This document shows, one piece after another, positions 40,334 to 45,531 of a stretch of 45,531 nucleotides of DNA. Source of the DNA: a virus. The stretch is from positions 1 to 45,531 of the IMG/VR virus record IMGVR_UViG_3300043331_001889. One strand, 5' to 3'. Under the pieces are notes generated by a model that made no database searches, was not told where the DNA came from, and saw only the letters and a list, made by a program, of their open reading frames with translations. Made by a program: the position numbers and the translations under genes. Position 1 is the first letter of the stretch; every line of letters begins with the position of its first letter.

Positions 40334-40889
40334 TGAGTAGAAACTGCTCCTTACTGCCGCCCGACGCTTCCAGGGCGGCTTCCCAATCGGCGATGCGCTC
40401 GCGCGGGATCGTGAAAGTGATCTGCACATAATCGCGGTTGCTGCTGGATTCCGGGCGCTCGAAGGCTTCGATCCAGTCGGTGTTATCGGGCGGCTTGATG
40501 GTATACGGCTTCAACAGCGCCCGCACCGCGTCGTCGATGTCGTCGCGTCGGTCCATCAGCTCACGCAACGCGTCGCCGTTAGCAGACGCCATGCTTGCAA
40601 TAGGGTCGATGCTGAGCAACAGCTTCTCGGCCTCGCCTTCATCGACGTCCAGAACCAGCACGGGCACCTCGGCGTCCGGCTCCAGCCCGGCCCGCAGGTG
40701 CCCGTCCACCAGCTCCAGCGTCCCGTTGTCCGTCTCGCGCGCCAGCACGGCGTCGGCCCAGCCGATCTCCTTGAGCACGCCGGTGAGCGCGGCGCGTTGC
40801 TCGGCCGGATGGGTGCGCCAGTTCTTCGGACTCGGTCGCAGGTCCCCAGCCCGGACCCGGCGCAGCCCCTTGATGCGGTCGCGGATCAT
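40302..40889 (-). CDS. ParB/Srx-like nuclease-domain protein
   Basis: 195 residues from MIRDRIKGLRRVRAGDL; ATGA overlap with the upstream gene. The ParB N-terminal pattern is visible: DLRPSPKNWRTHPAEQRAAL, GTLELVDGHLRAGLEPDAE (the 'DGHxR' box) and VPVLVLDVDEGEAEKLLLS. No ParB HTH domain follows, so it is not a partition protein. Phages often pair such proteins with DNA-modification genes; a mom-like gene follows here. C-terminal ~60 residues are a separate helical part. Confidence 0.7.
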   Translation of the reverse strand: MIRDRIKGLRRVRAGDLRPSPKNWRTHPAEQRAALTGVLKEIGWADAVLARETDNGTLELVDGHLRAGLEPDAEVPVLVLDVDEGEAEKLLLSIDPIASMASANGDALRELMDRRDDIDDAVRALLKPYTIKPPDNTDWIEAFERPESSSNRDYVQITFTIPRERIADWEAALEASGGSKEQFLLNAIDNAHSAH

Positions 40890-41017
40890 CGGCCCCAGAA
40901 CGCCACGAACAGGGTTAGAACGATGGCGAAGTCCACCGCCCAGCCCGGCACCTTGCCCGCCGCCGAGCCCACCGCCAGCAACAGGTCCACGAACAGCAAC
41001 ACGATCAGCAGGCTCAC
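40886..41017 (-). CDS. Tiny two-helix membrane protein (holin candidate)
   Basis: 43 residues from GTG 41017 (GTGA overlap). Almost entirely hydrophobic: VSLLIVLLFVDLLLAVG and WAVDFAIVLTLFVAFWG separated by a short GSAAGK-type turn, so two membrane helices. Encoded four genes downstream of the amidase. A pinholin/holin or other membrane helper is plausible from size and place. Confidence 0.55.
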   Translation of the reverse strand: MSLLIVLLFVDLLLAVGSAAGKVPGWAVDFAIVLTLFVAFWGR

Positions 41018-41379
41018 CGTCGCCCCCCAAGTCCAATGGTGTACGTCGCCGACGCGCGCCACACGGTATACGGGTCGCGCTCGTCCTCGTTCGGCCACAC
41101 TTGCATGGCCTCCGCCTCGATCGCCCACTTCGGCGCCACTGGCCACACGCCGCGCAGGAACAACTGGGGCGGGTCCTTGGGTTGGTTGGGCCGCGGCGGC
41201 GCGGGCAACGGACCGCACGGGGCGCACGGCTGCGCCTCGTCGTAGCCTTCCCACAGGAAGCCGGCGCCGATCACCAGGTGCGGGCCCATGTGGGAGCAGA
41301 TGCCGGGATGCTTACACTTCGCCCACGCGGGCACAGCCAGCAACGCGAGCAACACGGCCAGAAACACGGCCTTACGCAT
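41014..41379 (-). CDS. Secreted protein with signal peptide
   Basis: 121 residues. A textbook Sec signal peptide MRKAVFLAVLLALLAVPAWA with cleavage after AWA, then mature KCKHPGICSH. The mature part has a Pro-rich centre (GPLPAPPRPNQPKDPP) and ends ATYTIGLGGRR, like an outer-membrane strand end. The first Cys follows the cleavage site by one residue, so it is not a standard lipobox. Located in the lysis region; may help outer-membrane disruption or alter the host surface. Confidence 0.6.
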   Translation of the reverse strand: MRKAVFLAVLLALLAVPAWAKCKHPGICSHMGPHLVIGAGFLWEGYDEAQPCAPCGPLPAPPRPNQPKDPPQLFLRGVWPVAPKWAIEAEAMQVWPNEDERDPYTVWRASATYTIGLGGRR

Positions 41380-41388
41380 GACGCCTCC

Positions 41389-41724
41389 TTAGTGTGGGGG
41401 TTCCCCGGGGATGCCGCGCTTCAGATCGAGCGTCGGCCGGATGAACGTCTCGAACACCTGGCGGGCGAACATCGCTTGGACGATCGGCAGCATGGGGCCG
41501 AAGGTCGCGACCAGTCCCTTGCCCACCGCGCCGAGAAAGCCGGCCGCCTCGGCATCTTCGGGCGCCGCGATGCGCGCCAGGATACCGATGATGGTGTTCT
41601 GTAGCCAGATCAGGTTGTTCGGCACCCGCTCCAGGGCGGGCACGAACTTGACGACCAGGCCCCACACCACCATGACGACGCTGACGGTGAGGGGGTTGGT
41701 CAGTACCGCGATGATCGACTCCAA
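41389..41724 (-). CDS. Membrane protein in lysis region (holin candidate)
   Basis: 111 residues with a membrane helix at ~11-31 (PLTVSVVMVVWGLVVKFVPA) and amphipathic helices after it (NLIWLQNTIIGILARIA, GLVATFGPMLPIVQAMF). Placed two genes downstream of the amidase. Holin is possible but there is only one strong membrane segment. Confidence 0.5.
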   Translation of the reverse strand: MESIIAVLTNPLTVSVVMVVWGLVVKFVPALERVPNNLIWLQNTIIGILARIAAPEDAEAAGFLGAVGKGLVATFGPMLPIVQAMFARQVFETFIRPTLDLKRGIPGEPPH

Positions 41725-41769
41725 GGTTTTCCTCCGGTTCCCGAGGGGCCCGGCCTCAGCGTAGCACGC

Positions 41770-42078
41770 CTACTGGTCCTTGCGCCTCGCCCGACCGATC
41801 GAATCGACGACGTGACTGGCCCGCTGCGCTTCGAGCCAGAACTGATACCACCTGCCGTTGCTTGACGACTGATGCATCACGATCGTGTTGAGCCGCACAA
41901 TGATGAGCGAATCGGCGAACTGCCGCGCCAGTCGCTCCTCTGAGATGCTGCGCGCAATCGGGTCGGCGATGAGCCACTTGTTCAGCATCCCCATGGCGGT
42001 CGCCACCGCGGCGAACGCGACCGCGTACACCGTGGCCTTTTTCGCCATCTCGTAAAGGGTTTCGCTGTGACCGGTCAC
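41770..42078 (-). CDS. Single-pass membrane protein after endolysin (spanin-like position)
   Basis: 102 residues from GTG 42078 (GTGA overlap with the amidase stop). Residues ~15-38 (TVYAVAFAAVATAMGMLNKW) form one membrane helix near the N-terminus, followed by a mostly helical soluble part (QFADSLIIVRLNTIVMHQ). This layout and position resemble an inner-membrane spanin (Rz-like), but no internal Rz1-like lipoprotein is visible. Function inferred. Confidence 0.5.
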   Translation of the reverse strand: MTGHSETLYEMAKKATVYAVAFAAVATAMGMLNKWLIADPIARSISEERLARQFADSLIIVRLNTIVMHQSSSNGRWYQFWLEAQRASHVVDSIGRARRKDQ

Positions 42079-42536
42079 GCAAGCATGCTCCGCACGCGGC
42101 CCAGGTCGAACAACCGGCCGGGACAGCTCTTGTACTGACCCTTGCGCCAGTCGAAGCCCGCCATCAGTCCGACGTCGCGGTGCCCGATGACATTGCCGAC
42201 GGGAATCCTGTAGCGGCCCACCAGCGGCCGCAGCACGCGCCGCACCAGGCAACGCAACATGTCGAGCGGCGGCGCTTGGATGTCGTAGTTGCCGACGCAG
42301 CACACGTGGATTGCCGCCCGGTTCATGTCGGCCTCCGGCGCCGCAGCAGCGCGCTGGCGCTCGTCGCGCCCGATCAATGCCTGGTAGCCGGCCCCCGCGA
42401 CTAGCTCGACGCCGTAGTGGTAGCCGATGTCGTCCCAGGCGCGATCGACCGTGTGGAAGCGTTCAATCGCCGCCCACGAGACGGTCGGTCCATCCACCGT
42501 CGCCGAGTGATGGATGACGATATGCGTTCGCGTCAT
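42075..42536 (-). CDS. N-acetylmuramoyl-L-alanine amidase (endolysin, T7-lysozyme type)
   Basis: 153 residues from MTRTHIVIHH; ATGA overlap with the upstream gene. Amidase_2/PGRP pattern is complete: IVIHHS (H9), GYHYGVE with Tyr39/41, H77 in AAIHVCCVGNYD, GHRDVG (H119) and KSCPG (K136, C138). H9, H119 and C138 match the zinc ligands of T7 lysozyme. It cleaves the amide bond between muramic acid and L-alanine to lyse the cell. No separate cell-wall binding domain. Confidence 0.9.
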   Translation of the reverse strand: MTRTHIVIHHSATVDGPTVSWAAIERFHTVDRAWDDIGYHYGVELVAGAGYQALIGRDERQRAAAAPEADMNRAAIHVCCVGNYDIQAPPLDMLRCLVRRVLRPLVGRYRIPVGNVIGHRDVGLMAGFDWRKGQYKSCPGRLFDLGRVRSMLA

Positions 42537-42889
42537 ACCAGCGGGTCCTGGTTCCAGGCGACCATGAACTCGGGGCCGAAGTCGAACTTGCCGGCCGCGT
42601 CCCAGAACTTCACGCGCAGGGTCCACACGCCGCGTCGTGTTCCGGCCCCCGTCAGGTTGGCCGACGTGACGAACGTGCCGGCTTCCGCGAACGTAACTAC
42701 GCCTTGGGCCGGGTCGCTGATCGCGCCCACAACGTCCAGGTCCACCAAGGCGACCTCGTTGCTCTGCCCCTGCAGCCGCGGATTCGCCGTTGCACCCGTC
42801 AGGTTGATCGGCACGTCGTTCTCATCAACGAGCGTGATGATGATGGGCTTGCGCGTCGAGCCCACCACCAGCTCAGTAATCGTGGCCAC
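42533..42889 (-). CDS. BppU-like baseplate/fibre accessory protein
   Basis: 118 residues starting MATITELVVGSTRKP. The phrase IIITLVDENDVPINLTGATA and the closing VWTLRVKFWDAAGKFDFGPE are typical of BppU N-terminal/phage baseplate upper domains, a small beta-sandwich. Encoded between the virion genes and the endolysin. Probably a baseplate or fibre-attachment part. Confidence 0.65.
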   Translation of the reverse strand: MATITELVVGSTRKPIIITLVDENDVPINLTGATANPRLQGQSNEVALVDLDVVGAISDPAQGVVTFAEAGTFVTSANLTGAGTRRGVWTLRVKFWDAAGKFDFGPEFMVAWNQDPLV

Positions 42890-42902
42890 CGCCGCTCCCT
42901 TC

Positions 42903-44378
42903 TCAGCCCGTGGTCGGAGTCTGCAGCGTCAGACGGGCCGCGCCGCTCGCCTGACGCAGGGATACCGCATCCTGTTGTGCTCCAAGCGGCCCGTACACTT
43001 CCAGCCACATCTCGCTGATGCGAAGCGTGGCGTTCTCCAGCGCGTCGAGGCTCATGTCCACTTCGACCTTCATATCAACGAGCGCGTTCACGTCGGCCCG
43101 CGTCCACGCGCCGCCGCCGGGTTTGGTGGCCTGGTTGCCCGACGTCAACAGCCGGTGCCCGACCGCCGTCGTGTCCTCGGGGCCCATCTTGTACGGCTCC
43201 GCGATGCCGAGCGTGGCCGTTTGCGCGCCCACCGTCCACTTCATTCTCGTGGCCGTGATCGTTTGGTCGCCGGTGTTGTACGCGAGCGCACCGTATGCGT
43301 TGAGCACCACGTGGGAGATGGTGCGATCCTCGGCCATGTCATCGAACGCCGCGCCCGTCACGACGAGCGTAGGCGTGGCCGGCGAGCCGCCGCCAATGAA
43401 GGCATGCTGCGCGAAGGTCGCCTTGGAGCCGTCGCCCATGTCGGCCGGCGACGAACAGCGCAGCATCGCCGGGTTGAGTGACGTGACGACTCCGGCATTG
43501 TTGGCCCACGAGGTGATCGTGTCGCTTGGCTCGTCGATCGCCGCCGCCATCGCCGCGTTCTCCGCCAGGGCCGCGATCAGGCCCGGCGTGCCCGTGCTCG
43601 CGTCGCTGGCCGTGACCATGTCCACGACGTCCGGCGCGGAGGACACCGCCCCCGGCACCGCCGTGCTCGCATCGACCGCCGCCGTCATGTCCACGACCGT
43701 GGGCGCGCTGACCTGGGCCGCCCGGTACGTGGCGATCAGCGCGATCCACTGGCGCGCCGTGATCCCGGTCTTGCCCGTGGCGTAGGCGCCCGTGGACGTG
43801 ACGATCCGGTAGCCTTCGGATACCGTGATGTCCAGCGTGCCGTCGGCGCCGACACGTTGACCGTCGCTGAAGCTGTCCGTCCACGAGCCCGCCGCGTCGC
43901 CTGGCGGACCCTGCGTCACCACGTGGCCCACCAGGTACTCGTCCGCCACAGCGGTCGTGAGTGTTGGGCCAACGCTTGGCGTTGAGTCCGGGGATATGTT
44001 GGAGTTGCCGCCGGTCTTGTCGAGCGTCGATGCGGCCTGTAAGCCCTCAACTTCGATCACCCACATAGCGTAGGAGGCGGTCGGGTCGGGGGTCGACCAC
44101 GTAGCAACGACGTCCCCCGTGGCGCCGGTTGCGTTGTGAAGCGACCATATCTCGGCGCTGTGGCTATCATCGACGATGTCCGATTCCTGGCGGTTGACGG
44201 TAAGCCCGTTGCCGTTCCACGTCACCGAGGCTGCGAAGTCAACGGTTCCAACGGGGGCATTGCGCGCAAGGCCCACAATGACGCTGCGCCCCGTGGCGAT
44301 TGTGACGCTGCCGAGCGTCAGCGTGCTCGCCGTCGTGTCCGTCGCCTGCGCGGTGCCCTTGGCTACACGGGTCGGCAC
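42903..44378 (-). CDS. Virion protein, beta-rich (fibre/adhesion type)
   Basis: 491 residues, Thr/Ser/Ala/Val-rich with strand-rich repeats. The N-terminal ~210 residues (TLGSVTIATGRSVIVGLARN, then AMWVIEVEGLQAA) look like one or more Ig-like/jelly-roll domains. A Pro/Ala/Val linker with two similar halves (VVDMTAAVDASTA / VVDMVTASDASTG) follows, then a C-terminal beta domain ending near WLEVYGPLG. Likely a tail or head fibre. No enzyme motif. Confidence 0.6.
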   Translation of the reverse strand: MPTRVAKGTAQATDTTASTLTLGSVTIATGRSVIVGLARNAPVGTVDFAASVTWNGNGLTVNRQESDIVDDSHSAEIWSLHNATGATGDVVATWSTPDPTASYAMWVIEVEGLQAASTLDKTGGNSNISPDSTPSVGPTLTTAVADEYLVGHVVTQGPPGDAAGSWTDSFSDGQRVGADGTLDITVSEGYRIVTSTGAYATGKTGITARQWIALIATYRAAQVSAPTVVDMTAAVDASTAVPGAVSSAPDVVDMVTASDASTGTPGLIAALAENAAMAAAIDEPSDTITSWANNAGVVTSLNPAMLRCSSPADMGDGSKATFAQHAFIGGGSPATPTLVVTGAAFDDMAEDRTISHVVLNAYGALAYNTGDQTITATRMKWTVGAQTATLGIAEPYKMGPEDTTAVGHRLLTSGNQATKPGGGAWTRADVNALVDMKVEVDMSLDALENATLRISEMWLEVYGPLGAQQDAVSLRQASGAARLTLQTPTTG

Positions 44379-44379
44379 G

Positions 44380-44829
44380 TCAGCTGATCTTGAAGATGCC
44401 CGTCGCGGCCCACTGCACGGTGTAGTCGCCGCCGTTGGTGGGGATGTCCGGGCTCACGTCCACCACCGCGAGGATCGGGCTGTCGGTGTCGTCCGTCACT
44501 TCCTTGATCACCGCAGCATAGGCCGCGGTCCCAGCGCTGATCGTCAACCAGGTGGTGTCGGCGGCGTCGAAGTAGGCGATGTCGTTGGTGTCGTCCTTGG
44601 TCACGGTCTTGCTCGCGAGCGTCTTGCGACCGGCGCCGCCGAAGCCGGCCGTGTAGCCGGTGCCGCTCAGCTCCTTGGACGAGCCGCCTGTGATCGACGT
44701 GACGAAGTCGTGATCCTTGTCCGGCGTGTACGCGCTCGACACCAGCATGACCTTGATGGTGTCGGTGAGCAGGTTGATGCCGGAGTTCAGCAGCAGCTGG
44801 CGCAGCTTGTTCGACGTGATCGAAGCCAC
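44380..44829 (-). CDS. Structural protein of the fibre cluster
   Basis: 149 residues starting MASITSNKLRQLLLNSGINL. The N-terminal helix followed by TIKVMLVSSAYTPDKDH and SGTGYTAGFGGAGR is the pattern of a common phage virion protein family found near fibres. Ends with TVQWAATGIFKIS. Role inferred: small tail/fibre component. Confidence 0.6.
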   Translation of the reverse strand: MASITSNKLRQLLLNSGINLLTDTIKVMLVSSAYTPDKDHDFVTSITGGSSKELSGTGYTAGFGGAGRKTLASKTVTKDDTNDIAYFDAADTTWLTISAGTAAYAAVIKEVTDDTDSPILAVVDVSPDIPTNGGDYTVQWAATGIFKIS

Positions 44830-44847
44830 AGCGAATCGCTCCCCTCG

Positions 44848-45276
44848 TTACGGCAACGCCCGCGGGCCCGCGTCGTCCCGGTAGAACACCCAGGCGTCGA
44901 TGTTGACGCCCGTCACTGTCGTGCTCGCATGGCCCTGGATTTCCAGCGCCAGGTGCGGGTACGGGATCGGCGCGCCCGCCACCGCGTTGCGGATGATGAT
45001 GCACTGGGCGCTGGCGTTCTCGGTGCCGTTCATCGCCACGCCCGACGTCGGGTCCGTGGTGAGGCCCGTCGAGACGCCCGTGCTGTTGGTCGCGCCGTCC
45101 CACGACGGCCGCGGCACGATCGCCTGCGACGCCGACGCGCCGCTGCCTCCCCACAGCTTCACCAGGACCATGCTCGCGTTGAGCGTGTTCTGGATGTATC
45201 CGGCCAAGTTCACGGCCCCCGTGGTAATCGTGACGTTGGTGCCGATGCGCTGCTTGCCGGTTACTGCCTGACCCAT
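44848..45276 (-). CDS. Virion-cluster beta-rich protein
   Basis: 142 residues from MGQAVTGKQRIGTNV. Beta-rich, Thr/Ala/Gly-rich, no Cys motifs or membrane segments. Located 14 bases downstream of the fibre gene's stop, so cotranscribed with it. Perhaps a small virion or fibre-accessory protein. Confidence 0.5.
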   Translation of the reverse strand: MGQAVTGKQRIGTNVTITTGAVNLAGYIQNTLNASMVLVKLWGGSGASASQAIVPRPSWDGATNSTGVSTGLTTDPTSGVAMNGTENASAQCIIIRNAVAGAPIPYPHLALEIQGHASTTVTGVNIDAWVFYRDDAGPRALP

Positions 45277-45289
45277 GCCATTCCTCCGT

Positions 45290-45531
45290 TTAGGGGGTGA
45301 GGTTATTCAGCGCGATGTACTTGAACGCGGAGCCATCCCACACCTGAATGTTCTGGCCGGCCGTGACCGGGTTCGTGACCCACACCGGACCGCTGCCGGC
45401 GCGCTTGTCCACCATTCCGTCCCGCTCCGAGATGTTGACCTGCGGCAGGTCGGCAAACATCGCGCGGTCCCCGCCGGACATCAGGCGTCGGAACGGCCGT
45501 CCTGCCCCACTGACGCGGATCGGGAAGAACG
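45290..45531 (-). CDS. Tail fibre/spike protein (3' part, runs off right edge)
   Basis: 80 complete codons plus two leading bases, open to the right edge. It reads FFPIRVSGAGRPFRRLMSGG near the edge and ends QVWDGSAFKYIALNNLTP. WDGS-x-F is a motif shared with the N-terminal part of the left-edge gene (FWDGSTW). The frame fits the unused base at position 1, so this is probably the C-terminus of the same 457-residue protein. If the window is not circular, an ATG at 45481 would give a 63-residue protein. Confidence 0.65.
   Translation of the reverse strand, partial: FFPIRVSGAGRPFRRLMSGGDRAMFADLPQVNISERDGMVDKRAGSGPVWVTNPVTAGQNIQVWDGSAFKYIALNNLTP

Noticed and set aside
40302-40889. Plasmid/prophage partition system based on the ParB-like domain
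   Set aside because: No ParA partner and no HTH domain; only the ParB/Srx N-terminal domain is present next to a modification gene.

Overview
This 45.5 kb, GC-rich window is a tailed-phage genome, most likely a siphovirus-like phage (HK97-type capsid and portal, a tail tube protein, a 1108-residue tape measure and no recognisable sheath). I read about 70 genes and all but one are on the minus strand, so transcription runs from high to low coordinates. Neighbouring genes are mostly joined by 1-4 base overlaps of the ATGA, GTGA or TGATG kind. I saw no integrase, repressor/integrase pair or partition system, so a lytic lifestyle is the simpler reading. The host cannot be named from the sequence; the GC content only suggests a high-GC bacterium.

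The two ends appear to join. The minus-strand beta-helix tail-fibre gene leaving at base 1 has one unused base, and the open frame entering at base 45531 needs exactly one. Joined, they give a 457-residue protein, so the window is probably one complete circular (circularly permuted) genome cut inside this gene.

Layout in transcription order: HNH nuclease, small terminase, glycoside-hydrolase-like protein, large terminase, portal fused to a MuF head protein, Com-like zinc ribbon, prohead protease and major capsid protein (22.1-12.5 kb). Next come head-tail connector and tail completion proteins, tail tube, overlapping tail-assembly chaperone ORFs, tape measure, two tail proteins and the fibre gene (12.4 kb to 1, across the junction to 45.3 kb). 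Further virion proteins, an amidase endolysin and small membrane or secreted proteins follow (45.3-40.9 kb). A ParB-like protein and a Mom-like DNA-modification protein lie at 40.9-39.5 kb, with a glycine tRNA gene inside the 3' end of the mom-like ORF. Then come a MoxR AAA+ ATPase / VWA-metallopeptidase module (38.4-34.8 kb), regulators including a protein with three helix-turn-helix units (34.8-32.5 kb), a RecT/Bet recombinase with partner (31.7-29.7 kb), and small genes including an HExxH protein. One secreted protein is encoded on the plus strand (28.2-28.7 kb). It is followed by a 0.6 kb repeat-rich intergenic region, a replication protein with iteron-like repeats inside its gene, and nucleases (Cas4/RecB-like and VRR-NUC) among small unknown genes (27.5-22.1 kb).

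The most interesting points are: (i) the glycine tRNA with an apparent 8-base anticodon loop, which could bear on a GGGG site in the tail chaperone overlap where a +1 shift would fuse the two ORFs; (ii) the phage MoxR-VWA module with four small interleaved genes; (iii) a Mom-like enzyme together with a distant Com-like zinc ribbon; (iv) the intergenic and intragenic repeat clusters near the replication gene.
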